DNA of 31,457 nt from a virus, in the IMG/VR virus record IMGVR_UViG_3300027649_000002, positions 1 to 31,457 of that record; one strand, written 5' to 3'. Position 1 is the first letter of the stretch; each line of letters opens with the position of its first letter. Position numbers and translations under genes: made by a program. This document shows, piece by piece, positions 1-6,234 of the stretch. The notes below the pieces were generated by a model that was not told the origin of the DNA, ran no database searches, and worked only from the letters and a program-made list of their open reading frames with translations.

Positions 1-43
1 AATGTCTTTGAGCATGGCGCCGTCGGTTTCCGCAAGCTCGGCA
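1..43. repeat. Left copy of 43-bp terminal direct repeat
   Basis: Identical base for base to positions 31415-31457. The ParB-like reading frame runs through the join without a break when the two copies are merged. This shows a circular molecule, or a circularly permuted genome assembled to closure, of 31,414 bp. A 43-bp overlap is short for a biological terminal repeat, so an assembly overlap is the simpler reading. Confidence 0.97.
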
Positions 44-357
44 ATTCGGTTGTCGGCGACAAGGTGCGCCCACTCGTCGGCTTCGGTGGCAAAGTCCTGT
101 TCGTCAACCGGCACCTGCTCGACCTGCAACAGGATCGCGGCCTGGAGTCGGCCGTGTCCGCTGACGATGAAACCGCTCCGCTTTGAAATCGTAATCGGCG
201 CACGCCAGCCTTGATGCCGGATTATTTTGGCGAGCAGCGCAACCTGCGCGTCGCCGTGTTTGTTCGGGTTGCGTGGGTTGGCGACAAGCTCGGTCACGTC
301 CGCAAGCCGAGCGTGGGCGCAGTGGACGGGGATGCCGCTGGCGAGGATGGTCTTCAT
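1..357 (-). CDS. ParB-like nuclease-domain protein, N-terminal part (gene crosses the circle join)
   Basis: Codons 1-119 of a 180-residue protein that continues at 31414 and stops at 31229. It starts at ATG 357-355 and the frame passes the join unbroken (KDI then LGDL). The sequence has the ParB/sulfiredoxin N-terminal pattern: an early LVANPRNPNKH segment, then SGHGRLQAA (the GxxR-type nucleotide-binding box) and VADNRIAEL. Phages often carry such short ParB-domain proteins next to terminase genes, sometimes fused to a DNA methylase; no methylase is present here. The C-terminus adds a single CPAC knuckle. It lies just upstream of the terminase small subunit on the same strand, so a role in packaging or DNA modification is likely but unproven. 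A 12-codon ORF ends with a TGA overlapping the ATG. Confidence 0.85.
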   Translation of the reverse strand, partial: MKTILASGIPVHCAHARLADVTELVANPRNPNKHGDAQVALLAKIIRHQGWRAPITISKRSGFIVSGHGRLQAAILLQVEQVPVDEQDFATEADEWAHLVADNRIAELAETDGAMLKDI

Positions 358-484
358 GCTTTGACTTTTACCGCTAACGCTTGGATTTTCATAGGAGACT
401 TCAGGGCTGGCAACCCGCTGCTTCTTGGATATGGCGTGATAGCTTTCGTATAGGGGGGGGGGTGGGGTGGCCTATTGGTATGCG
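358..484. other. Gap with G10 tract between HNH and ParB-like genes
   Basis: A 127-bp stretch with no convincing gene. It holds a run of ten G (453-462) followed by T, GGGG, T, GG on the plus strand, which is C-rich on the transcribed minus strand. A 12-codon minus ORF (starting ATG at 393) ends over the ParB-like start; it could be a leader but has no visible ribosome site. No terminator is evident. Confidence 0.5.
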
Positions 485-1252
485 CTACAAGGTATTAAGG
501 AACACTGCCCTGTTTATAGCCGCCGCGAATCGCGGGCTTAACCTTTGCACGTCAGCCTTGCGGCTCCACATGTCCTTAGCGTTGTGCGATCTGCTGCACC
601 ATTCGAGGTTATCAAGCCGGTTGTTCAGTCGATTGCCGTCAATATGGTTCACGACCGGATGCCCGCCGCTATCAGCAAAGGCAGACGCAACAACTCTGTG
701 CGCCAAGAAATAGGAGTGCGACTTTGCCCCTTCCATCTTGATGCCCACATGCCTGTAGCCAGTGTGGGCGACCGTGCCTGTCAATTCACCATTCGGGCCT
801 TTGAATCGGCCCAGTGTGGAAACGTAGTAGCCTGAAGCGGGGATTGAAGCCCAACGCTCCCCCTCCAAGTCGTAAACCGAATTGGCCTTGATCTCTGACT
901 TGATGCCTCTAGCCTTGAGCTTTTGGAAACGGTCTTGCGCTTTGTATTTCGCCTTGTCTGTCGCGGTTCTGTCCGTTGTCAGGTTGCTCCAGCGATTGTT
1001 TTTCCTGTCGCCGTCAACGTGGAAAACAGTCGATTGCGGCCACGCTCCGGTTGTCAGCAAATAAGCGATGTTCTGAACGCTGTATGCCCGGTTTCTGATT
1101 TCGATCTTCATTCCTTCGCTGCCTCGATTGATGCCCTTGACGATGCGCCCGGCGTAATTGCTATTGCGCCGTGTAAACGTGCCGTCGGCTTCGTTGTAGC
1201 TGAGAAAATGACCGGCTTCGGCTGCGGTCAAAGGATGTTTTGGAGTTTGCAT
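485..1252 (-). CDS. HNH endonuclease with two HNH_3-type modules and a NUMOD4-like domain
   Basis: A 255-residue free-standing HNH endonuclease. Residues 75-92 form a first HNH_3-like unit (FHVDGDRKNNRWSNL). Residues 130-152 resemble NUMOD4 (GERWASIPASGYYVSTLGRF). Residues 184-222 form a second, complete HNH_3 unit (LAHRVVASAF then NHIDGNRLNNRLDNLEWCS). The second has the usual H-N-H arrangement; the first has FHVDG where NHIDG is usual, so it may be inactive. Such proteins nick or cut DNA at specific sites and are often selfish homing elements in phages, though some help packaging. Its position close to the ParB-like and terminase genes allows either role. The ATG at 1252 follows the preceding stop by 5 bp. 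Confidence 0.9.
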   Translation of the reverse strand: MQTPKHPLTAAEAGHFLSYNEADGTFTRRNSNYAGRIVKGINRGSEGMKIEIRNRAYSVQNIAYLLTTGAWPQSTVFHVDGDRKNNRWSNLTTDRTATDKAKYKAQDRFQKLKARGIKSEIKANSVYDLEGERWASIPASGYYVSTLGRFKGPNGELTGTVAHTGYRHVGIKMEGAKSHSYFLAHRVVASAFADSGGHPVVNHIDGNRLNNRLDNLEWCSRSHNAKDMWSRKADVQRLSPRFAAAINRAVFLNTL

Positions 1253-1257
1253 GTTGC

Positions 1258-1560
1258 TTAAATCGAATCGTGGAGCGTGGCGTATTCGAGGAGACCGCGC
1301 TCGTCAATTTCGAGCGGATAGCGTGATGCACCCATGCGGACGAGGGGGTAGAGACCGGATTCGCCGGCAAGGTAGCGTTTGCGGGCAGGGGAGAACACAA
1401 GCGCAACCGAACCGGGATGACGCTCTACCGTCCAGCCTTCGGGCAAGGTTGGCATCGGGTCTGCACCTACGATGTAGCGGATGGGTGGCAAAAGACTGGG
1501 GATTGTTAAGGGGGATTGAGAAATGTTGTCAAGCCAATTCACCCGCAGGTCAACCGTCAC
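1258..1560 (-). CDS. Hypothetical phage protein, 100 aa
   Basis: Starts at GTG 1560-1558, overlapping the TGA of the upstream gene (GTGA), which suggests coupled translation. No domain recognised. The middle has a short beta-type stretch (GSVALVFSPARKRYLAG) and the C-terminus is acidic. It is the partner of the 123-residue protein before it and may act with it; function unknown. Confidence 0.75.
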   Translation of the reverse strand: MTVDLRVNWLDNISQSPLTIPSLLPPIRYIVGADPMPTLPEGWTVERHPGSVALVFSPARKRYLAGESGLYPLVRMGASRYPLEIDERGLLEYATLHDSI

Positions 1561-1928
1561 GCGCTCATGATGTCGTGCTCCAGATAAACGCTGCCGGTGT
1601 TGGCGCGAGCGTAAGGGGTGATTACGCCGAGCCGGAAAACAGCGGCCTCGCCAGCGTTCAACCTGACTAGCGGGTAGAATGTCCCTGACACCTGCACGCC
1701 GACATCAACGTAATTGGTGCTGTCGAGATTGCGAAACCATGCCCAGCCGCCGGCAGCACCCACCCCGCTGGCAATGACAAGTGCCGTCGAGCTAGTCGAA
1801 ATGTTTTGCGTGTTGAGCGAGCGGGTGGCCGTGGTCAACGTCGCCTGCTTTGTCAGCGTCGAGTGCTGGACGAGGAAGTTTCCGCTGGTCGCCACCAGTC
1901 CGGTAGTGATCGTGATTTCATTTGCCAT
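1557..1928 (-). CDS. Hypothetical beta-rich, possibly virion-associated protein, 123 aa
   Basis: Rich in Ser, Thr, Val and Gly with a repeated beta-strand look (ITITTGLVATSGNF, LNAGEAAVFRLG). The segment GGWAWFRNLDSTNYVDVG resembles small structural or decoration-type proteins that I have seen beside phage fibre genes, but no family can be named. Stop overlaps the next gene (GTGA). It lies at the end of the early block and just before the HNH, ParB and terminase genes, so late expression is possible. Confidence 0.75.
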   Translation of the reverse strand: MANEITITTGLVATSGNFLVQHSTLTKQATLTTATRSLNTQNISTSSTALVIASGVGAAGGWAWFRNLDSTNYVDVGVQVSGTFYPLVRLNAGEAAVFRLGVITPYARANTGSVYLEHDIMSA

Positions 1929-1931
1929 TTC

Positions 1932-2165
1932 TTATTTGTGCGTCAGGCGAGGGGGAATGTCAAGCGTCGCGCCGACTGTGACGCCTTCGCCCTGTTCCTG
2001 CCGGCAATGCGCCATCGCTGGCATCACGTTGTCAGCGCGTTTAATCTTGGGTCGTCCTCCGAGTTTGCCGTTAGCCCTAGCCGCTTTCGACTTTGCGGCG
2101 GTCTTGGCCTGGCCGCCCCGCCGCCCGATTGCGGCGAGGTAGTCTTTTGCGGCTTGGCTTACCAT
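1932..2165 (-). CDS. Small basic protein with RRGG/LGG (KGG-type) motifs
   Basis: A 77-residue basic protein. Start ATG 2165 overlaps the stop region of the upstream gene. Residues 12-42 (GRRGGQAKT, then KAARANGKLGGRPK) carry two glycine-pair basic motifs similar to the KGG or AT-hook-like repeats found in small bacterial stress and DNA-binding proteins. The remainder is uncharged. Nucleic-acid binding is an inference from charge and motif. A related motif occurs in the 49-residue protein at 9.9 kb. Confidence 0.75.
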   Translation of the reverse strand: MVSQAAKDYLAAIGRRGGQAKTAAKSKAARANGKLGGRPKIKRADNVMPAMAHCRQEQGEGVTVGATLDIPPRLTHK

Positions 2166-2362
2166 GTGGCGAGCCTCACAGAGTTTTTCTTGTGCTTGCC
2201 GGTGGCGGTCAGCTTGTTGGTGTATTCTCGGCCATTGACATAGAAGGAGAGGAAGCCGCCGAAGTTGTTCACGTCCCATGAGCGGACGTTGGTGATTTTG
2301 TCAGCGGTCACATTGAATTCCGCCGCGATTTTTTCGATTACTGCGTTGTTCGTTGTTGTCAT
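2159..2362 (-). CDS. Hypothetical protein, 67 aa
   Basis: A 67-residue protein starting at ATG 2362, ten bases after the stop of the preceding 35-residue ORF. The N-terminal 20 residues (IEKIAAEFNVTADKITNV) resemble a small helix-turn-helix or acyl-carrier-like helix pair; the rest is beta-type and basic. No family recognised. Confidence 0.75.
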   Translation of the reverse strand: MTTTNNAVIEKIAAEFNVTADKITNVRSWDVNNFGGFLSFYVNGREYTNKLTATGKHKKNSVRLATW

Positions 2363-2371
2363 GGTGTAAAT

Positions 2372-2479
2372 CTATATCCCAAGCCGCTTTGGTTCAAGCT
2401 TTATTTTCACAAAATCAGCAGTCTCTCCGTAACTCCTTGCCATTGCGCTGTTTCCGCTTGACGATTTATTGCGTTTCAT
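2372..2479 (-). CDS. Very small basic protein, 35 aa
   Basis: A 36-codon ORF (MKRNKSSSGNSAMARSYG start) whose ATG at 2479 overlaps the upstream TGA (ATGA). It is short, basic and of unknown function. It is supported by the coupled overlap and by filling what would otherwise be the only gap in this run of genes. The ORF also covers a weak promoter-like pair (TTGAAC, TATAGA) ahead of the next gene. Confidence 0.55.
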   Translation of the reverse strand: MKRNKSSSGNSAMARSYGETADFVKIKLEPKRLGI

Positions 2480-2781
2480 TTGTTTTCTGCGGAGATTCTG
2501 CCCCAGATTGCGACCATCCCAGCGTGACGAGACGCTGCCGCTGCCTTGCCATATCCGATAGGTTTCAGCCCGTGCGCGACGGCGAAGGAACGCATCGCCG
2601 CGCCGATTGCGTTACTGCTCCCCGGTGGCGGGCCGGTGACGTCGACGATCTCCGCGCTCGTCAGTTGACCGTTGCGCGCCAGCAGCGTTTCCGCTGTGGC
2701 GTTGAATCCGTCCTGCCAGTCGCCGCTGCCCCAGAGCGCAAGCTCCATCCCCTCGTCGCGTAGTTCGGTTCCAGTTTTCAT
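2476..2781 (-). CDS. Hypothetical phage protein with winged-helix-like fold, 101 aa
   Basis: Start ATG 2781 overlaps the previous TGA (ATGA), giving MKTGTELRDEGMELAL. The pattern GQLTSAEIVDVTGPPPGSSNAIGAAMRSFAVAHGL resembles a compact winged-helix unit (open up a reading rule, then skip to a helix) seen in small hypothetical proteins of proteobacterial phages near replication genes. Its place directly after the helicase loader suggests a replication or transcription accessory role; this is inference. Confidence 0.8.
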   Translation of the reverse strand: MKTGTELRDEGMELALWGSGDWQDGFNATAETLLARNGQLTSAEIVDVTGPPPGSSNAIGAAMRSFAVAHGLKPIGYGKAAAASRHAGMVAIWGRISAENK

Positions 2782-2936
2782 TTTGTTCGTTTCGGTCTGA
2801 TCTGCTCCTGCCGCCAAAGGTGCCGCAATATGTCGCGCTCAGTCCTAGCCTCGATGACTTCCTCCACGGCTAGGTGCAGCCGCATCTCGGCGGCGGCGAG
2901 CCGGGTTTCCAACTTCGTAATTCGCTTACGCGGCAT
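2778..2936 (-). CDS. Short coiled-coil protein, 52 aa
   Basis: The start ATG 2936 overlaps the end of the DnaC-like gene by 11 bases; its stop overlaps the next start (ATGA). Residues 5-40 form one long charged helix (KLETRLAAAEMRLHLAVEEV), a likely coiled coil. Unknown function. Confidence 0.75.
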   Translation of the reverse strand: MPRKRITKLETRLAAAEMRLHLAVEEVIEARTERDILRHLWRQEQIRPKRTK

Positions 2937-3567
2937 GCAGTGAAAAGTCTGGCACGGCTGAGAGGTCAACGTGCGTCGAGTTGCGAAAGAATCGGCTCGC
3001 CACTCGGCGGTCGAATTTTTCCTCCCACGCGCTTTGCACGATGTTGGTCGTCACCAAAGTCCATCGCCGTTCCCGACGCGTAAGAATCTGGCAGAGCTTG
3101 TCCGTTCCTACCGCTGACGGGTCGTGGCCGCCGCCGAGTTCGTCAATGATGAGGCACGGCGTCTCCATCATGTCCTCGACAACATCCCATCCGCCGTTTT
3201 TCAAGGTGTCCAGCAGCGCGGGCCAGTGCCAGAAAACGCACGACAGGCTTTCGACGTGGTTCACGCGCCGGATGAATTTCACCGACCCGCCGGCGGCTCT
3301 GATCCATTCCCTTACGGCTTTGGCGCAGTGCGTTTTTCCTGAGCCGGATTCACCGGACAGAAGCAAGAGCCTGCCGGCAAGCGGCGACCTGGCCATGTCG
3401 AAACAGAATCTGCCGGTCTCGCGCTCAAGCTCCACCAGCTTGGGGTGGTGCGTCCGCAGGTTGAGCCACTTCCGGTTCCACTCTGCGCTTGGCAGTGGCG
3501 TAATTGTTAATCGGGTTTCGGCTGACGCCTTCAAGTCGCGGATTACTGCGCTGATTTGGTGTTCCAT
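2926..3567 (-). CDS. DnaC/IstB-like AAA+ ATPase, helicase loader
   Basis: A 213-residue ATPase. Walker A is GESGSGKT (residues 72-79), Walker B is CLIIDELGGG (138-147), sensor 1 is TLVTTN (170-175) and the basic box DRRVASRF (186-193) fits the arginine finger region. This is the DnaC/lambda P-like loader arrangement, which places the host replicative helicase on phage DNA. The N-terminal part (EWNRKWLNLRTHHPKL) looks conserved for phage DnaC proteins, so ATG 3567 is preferred over later starts. The first 143 bases overlap the 3' end of the O-like gene in another frame. It and the O-like gene form the initiator/loader pair. Confidence 0.9.
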   Translation of the reverse strand: MEHQISAVIRDLKASAETRLTITPLPSAEWNRKWLNLRTHHPKLVELERETGRFCFDMARSPLAGRLLLLSGESGSGKTHCAKAVREWIRAAGGSVKFIRRVNHVESLSCVFWHWPALLDTLKNGGWDVVEDMMETPCLIIDELGGGHDPSAVGTDKLCQILTRRERRWTLVTTNIVQSAWEEKFDRRVASRFFRNSTHVDLSAVPDFSLHAA

Positions 3568-4279
3568 ATTTTTGAATCGGTTGATCTTTGGCGGCGTAAT
3601 ACGCCTCAAATTTTGTTTCGTTGAAAAGGGTTGCTGGCCGCAAGAATTTTTCCATGTCCGTCTTGAGCCATTGGGCGCACTGCCGGTCAATCATCTTTTT
3701 GACGCCTTCGATCTCAACGCCGGTCTCATTCAACCGCGCTGAGATGAATTTCAGGCTTGCGTCAACCTCCCTGAATCGGCTCCCTGATTTCTCGTTCAGC
3801 CAATGAAGCGCAATTCGAGAATGAGCGTGATAACTTCCATTCTCTTCTGTCCTATCCTTTCCTTCCTTTCCTTCCTTTCCTTCGTCACCTGCCTGACAGG
3901 CGGCTGTCACCTGCCTGACAGGCGGCTGAATTCCTTCCGCAATGTCTTCAATTTCAAGCCAATCCGTTTTTGTTTCCAGATAGCAAAGGCACTTTTCAAA
4001 CCAAGATTTCGGAGCGCGGGTTTTCAGGCTGAGAGAGGACGAATCGTGGGGCGTTTTGTCGCCGCGCAGCAGACTGCCACGCGGCTGACACTTGGATGCC
4101 ACCTGAATAATCAGCACCCATGCCGCGAAGATTTCCGCGCCGTCTTTGGACGTGATAAGCGCGGAATAATTTTCGCCGTCGTGACGGTTTGGAATCGCCA
4201 CCCAAGCGAGTTTTTCCACAGTGCGGCTCCGGTTGTTTTCAAACAGGGTTGACCAGTTGCGGATGTGGTAAAGCTTCAT
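3425..4279 (-). CDS. O-like replication initiation protein (phage conserved C-terminal domain)
   Basis: A 284-residue protein. Residues 1-115 form an N-terminal domain with many Trp and basic residues, likely DNA-binding. Residues 119-145 are a linker coded by tandem repeats (GKEGKEGKD). Residues 153-230 match the phage conserved C-terminal domain of replisome organisers (LNEKSGSRF, then ARLNETGVEIEGVKKMID, then FLRPATLF and KFEAYY). The last 47 residues overlap the DnaC-like gene and are low-complexity. ATG 4279 is chosen because of the strong GGAGG just upstream and overlap with the stop of a 42-codon leader ORF. The protein is expected to bind the phage origin and hand over to the loader. 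Confidence 0.87.
   Translation of the reverse strand: MKLYHIRNWSTLFENNRSRTVEKLAWVAIPNRHDGENYSALITSKDGAEIFAAWVLIIQVASKCQPRGSLLRGDKTPHDSSSLSLKTRAPKSWFEKCLCYLETKTDWLEIEDIAEGIQPPVRQVTAACQAGDEGKEGKEGKDRTEENGSYHAHSRIALHWLNEKSGSRFREVDASLKFISARLNETGVEIEGVKKMIDRQCAQWLKTDMEKFLRPATLFNETKFEAYYAAKDQPIQKYGTPNQRSNPRLEGVSRNPINNYATAKRRVEPEVAQPADAPPQAGGA
3855..3883. repeat. Three 9-bp tandem repeats in a 29-bp pure pyrimidine tract
   Basis: Three exact copies of TCCTTTCCT plus TC on the plus strand, a polypurine run on the coding strand. It lies in the linker part of the O-like gene and encodes GKE repeats. In lambda the origin is in the same place, inside O, with iterons next to a skewed region. Confidence 0.9.
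3884..3927. repeat. Two 22-bp perfect tandem repeats with internal palindrome, candidate origin iterons
   Basis: Positions 3884-3905 and 3906-3927 are identical. Each copy holds the inverted repeat GCCTG-A-CAGGC. The unit is 22 bp, not a multiple of three, so the two copies are translated in different frames. Together with the adjacent 9-bp repeats, the setting inside the initiator gene linker suggests binding sites for the O-like protein. Only two iterons are fewer than in lambda. Confidence 0.6.
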
Positions 4280-4404
4280 AACCTCCAAACACTCCAAGCG
4301 CAACACGGCGTCGGAAGCGGTGAACACAGCCGCAGGATTGCCCTGCGATGTTTGGCCGGTTTCGCCGTGTTGCGGTCGGAATTTTCGTTGTCTGTATTTT
4401 TCAT
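4276..4404 (-). CDS. Possible 42-codon leader ORF coupled to the O-like gene
   Basis: ATG 4404 opens a 42-residue basic frame (MKNTDNENSDRNTAKPAKHR start). Its TGA overlaps the ATG of the O-like gene (ATGA). A promoter lies about 50 bases upstream and a small hairpin (CGGGC-CGGAA-GCCCG) precedes the ATG. The peptide has no recognised domain and its C-terminus is Cys- and Trp-rich. It may exist mainly to couple or attenuate translation of the initiator. A non-coding leader is the alternative. Confidence 0.45.
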   Translation of the reverse strand: MKNTDNENSDRNTAKPAKHRRAILRLCSPLPTPCCAWSVWRL

Positions 4405-4452
4405 CTGTGTCCGTTAGTGACGGGCTTCCGGCCCGGTGATTTCTCACTCTTC

Positions 4453-4480
4453 AATTTATCACAAGTGGGCGCGGGGTCAA
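4453..4480 (-). promoter_or_regulatory. Sigma70-type promoter for the replication genes
   Basis: On the minus strand TTGACC (4480-4475), a 16-bp spacer and TAAATT (4458-4453). Transcription would begin near 4446 and read the leader ORF, the O-like gene and the DnaC-like gene. The -35 box overlaps the stop codon of the upstream zinc-finger gene. The following 5-bp hairpin (about 4418-4432) lies in the leader RNA. Confidence 0.6.
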
Positions 4481-4662
4481 GGGGTGGTTATCTTCATCCT
4501 GAGCCAATCCTTGAGCCGTTGCGTTAGTTTCGGCAGATGATCAGCGCACAACGGCGTCGGGTGTTTTCGCGTGTCCTTCTCTTGGTGGAGGACGATTGCC
4601 GCGCTGGCGCAATGAGCGCAGGTTGTCGGCGCAGGGATGATTTCGGTGGCGGCGATTTTCAT
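4477..4662 (-). CDS. Mini zinc-finger protein, 61 aa (paralogue of 10590-10751)
   Basis: Start ATG 4662 overlaps the preceding TGA (ATGA). The protein has CAHC (residues 15-18) and CADH (39-42) separated by 20 residues, a likely single zinc site, followed by a helix (LPKLTQRLKDWL). It shares C-x2-C, a hydrophobic AxAxVxL stretch, DTR, P-x-C and LP with the plus-strand protein at 10.59 kb. Function is unknown; DNA or protein binding is possible. Its stop codon overlaps the -35 box of the replication promoter. Confidence 0.78.
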   Translation of the reverse strand: MKIAATEIIPAPTTCAHCASAAIVLHQEKDTRKHPTPLCADHLPKLTQRLKDWLRMKITTP

Positions 4663-5063
4663 AGCACGACGGCCAGAGGTTCCGATTTGCAGGTGTGCAA
4701 CAGCGGGCAGTGCCAAACGGATAAGCGGTCGTGACCTTCACGCTCGGCGATGTCCTGGCGGATGACGCATTGGATGTCGTAAGCCATTTTGGCGAGGTCA
4801 GAGACAACCGGAGAACAAATGCCCGCGCTTGATCCGCCAGTGTAGCGGAAGATTCTGTATTTCATCGGGTCGGTGAATGTTTCAACTAAGCTCCATCGGT
4901 CTTCACATTCCTTTGGCCTGAGTTGACAGAGGGCATCCGCCACCGTCTCAAGTTGGCCCATGCCAATTCGGGAATAATGGTCGAGCGCGGTGATGATGAC
5001 GCAGGCTTGTTTATCTGAGATTTCTATTTTCATTTCGATTTTCGTTTGATCTTGCGGACTCAC
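4659..5063 (-). CDS. Hypothetical protein, 134 aa
   Basis: Two starts are possible: GTG 5063, directly after the upstream stop, or ATG 5033 (MKIEISDKQACVIITALD). The N-terminal half looks alpha-helical (ALDHYSRIGMGQLETVADAL); the C-terminal half has several Cys and His. No family recognised. It lies in the middle of the early operon between a membrane peptide and a zinc-finger gene. Confidence 0.7.
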   Translation of the reverse strand: MSPQDQTKIEMKIEISDKQACVIITALDHYSRIGMGQLETVADALCQLRPKECEDRWSLVETFTDPMKYRIFRYTGGSSAGICSPVVSDLAKMAYDIQCVIRQDIAEREGHDRLSVWHCPLLHTCKSEPLAVVL

Positions 5064-5207
5064 TCATTTTGTTCCTTTGATTTTTTGTTCAGCTTTCCAC
5101 GGAAACCAGCCGCACGACTTCCCCGCCCACGCGGAGAAATAGAGCGCGAGACAGACGCCCAGCGTGGCGAGGAATGCGCGGCAGAAGGTTTGGAAGTGGT
5201 TGTTCAC
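5064..5207 (-). CDS. Small single-span membrane protein, 47 aa
   Basis: GTG 5207 overlaps the TGA of the RusA-like gene (GTGA), giving 47 residues. Residues 10-30 (AFLATLGVCLALYFSAWAG) form one membrane span, followed by a Lys-rich tail (KAEQKIKGTK). An upstream ATG at 5270 lies inside the resolvase gene and is less likely. Function unknown. Confidence 0.65.
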   Translation of the reverse strand: MNNHFQTFCRAFLATLGVCLALYFSAWAGKSCGWFPWKAEQKIKGTK

Positions 5208-5686
5208 AAAAATGTAATTACGGCGCCAGGATATTGCTTGTTGAATCCCCTCGACGATTCCGTGACCCACAGATGCCAGTCATCGGTTACGACTCCAGCT
5301 TTTTCGAGGACGTGGAAGATGGCGTCAACGATGGCCGGCATGTCGCGGCGTCGCTTGTCTCCGGCGATGTAGTCGAGCCTCACGTTGACCGGAGAGGAGA
5401 ACGGCGTGAACCCGCGAGGGATGTGTTGCTTCACCTGCCGCACGGCGTCGTCGCGCCATTTGGCCCAAGATGGCTTCGGGAAGCGGTGGCCGGTGCGCGT
5501 GATGATGATGTTATTTTTGCCGCCCATGATTTGTCCGGTGATCACGATTTTGCACTGCTGAAATATCGCCCGCGCATCCGTGAATGGCGTAACAATCGTC
5601 TGGCGAATTTTGCAACGAGGGCAGACCTGGCCGAGGTGCGCCCCGTGGTCGGGACAGTTACGAATGAGGGATGCGTCAAGTTTCAT
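5204..5686 (-). CDS. RusA-like Holliday junction resolvase with N-terminal Cys cluster
   Basis: Residues 46-160 follow the RusA pattern: strand IVITGQIMGGKNN, PKPSWAKWRDDAVRQV, then D115-MPAIVDAIFHVLEKAGVV-TDDWHL and a final strand. RusA dimers cut four-way junctions with a triad of aspartates; here D115, D121 and D135 or D136 are candidates. The usual D-x-DN has become GDKRRRD, which is atypical. Residues 11-25 hold CPDH and CPRC, a possible zinc knuckle not found in short RusA proteins. It would resolve recombination or replication intermediates made by the ERF pathway upstream. Confidence 0.82.
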   Translation of the reverse strand: MKLDASLIRNCPDHGAHLGQVCPRCKIRQTIVTPFTDARAIFQQCKIVITGQIMGGKNNIIITRTGHRFPKPSWAKWRDDAVRQVKQHIPRGFTPFSSPVNVRLDYIAGDKRRRDMPAIVDAIFHVLEKAGVVTDDWHLWVTESSRGFNKQYPGAVITFL

Positions 5687-5689
5687 TTG

Positions 5690-5917
5690 CTAGGTTGTTC
5701 TGTTGTTAGGGCGGCTGTCGCTCAGTTCTGCGTTCGGCAAAATGCGGTAGAGTCTCGACATTACATCGCTGTGTTTCGTGCAGCATGACGGTATCCAGCG
5801 TTTGTTGCTTTTCCGCGTTACGACGCACAAGCACAAATTACACCTGTATTTCGCTGAACTAGGCACTTCAGCGAACTGGCCGGGGCGTCTCTGTTTTGAT
5901 GCGCGTTTCGATTTCAT
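5690..5917 (-). CDS. Small zinc-finger-like protein, 75 aa
   Basis: A basic N-terminus (KSKRASKQRRPG) is followed by CNLC, then CCTKH about 16 residues later, a C-x2-C plus C-x2-H arrangement. This is like the mini zinc fingers at 4.5 and 10.6 kb, though overall similarity is weak. Its start overlaps the stop of the preceding gene by four bases. Confidence 0.72.
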   Translation of the reverse strand: MKSKRASKQRRPGQFAEVPSSAKYRCNLCLCVVTRKSNKRWIPSCCTKHSDVMSRLYRILPNAELSDSRPNNRTT

Positions 5918-6231
5918 AGTTCAAAGTTGTTCGCGGCCAGTCGCCGAGCTTGGTCGTTGGGCCAATTACCCGATCGCATCGTCCACGCGAGGCCGAGCAA
6001 GTATCGGTCGCTAACAGGTTTCGAGGACATAAGCCGATTCAGAGTTTCGGCGCACACGTCACCGAGTCGGTTACCTTCGATGGCGCATGACGCGAACGCC
6101 TCACGCCATTTGTAAAGTTCTTCGGGCGGCTGCTGTGCTATCCACGCCTTCGCTTCGTAGGCGGCGGGATGAGGTTCGCACGATGCGAGTTCACCGTTCG
6201 CGGCGGATCGCGTTGAATCGAGTGGGTTCAT
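5914..6231 (-). CDS. Hypothetical protein, 105 aa
   Basis: Starts at ATG 6231, four bases after the exonuclease stop. The protein is helical with Trp and Arg clusters (ELYKWREAFASCA, RSGNWPNDQARRLA). No family recognised. Its position between the exonuclease and resolvase suggests it belongs to the DNA metabolism set. Confidence 0.75.
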   Translation of the reverse strand: MNPLDSTRSAANGELASCEPHPAAYEAKAWIAQQPPEELYKWREAFASCAIEGNRLGDVCAETLNRLMSSKPVSDRYLLGLAWTMRSGNWPNDQARRLAANNFEL

Positions 6232-6234
6232 AGT

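Noticed and set aside
1958-1966. TGTCAAGCG half-site identical to one arm of the 10-kb operator
   Set aside because: A single 9-base match inside a coding region could occur by chance in a genome of this size.
2376-2402. Promoter-like TTGAAC and TATAGA before the gene at 2362
   Set aside because: The spacer is only 15 bp and the segment is inside a small coupled ORF.
2981-3742. Plus-strand ORF of 253 codons
   Set aside because: Antisense of the DnaC-like ATPase, whose Walker motifs prove the minus frame.
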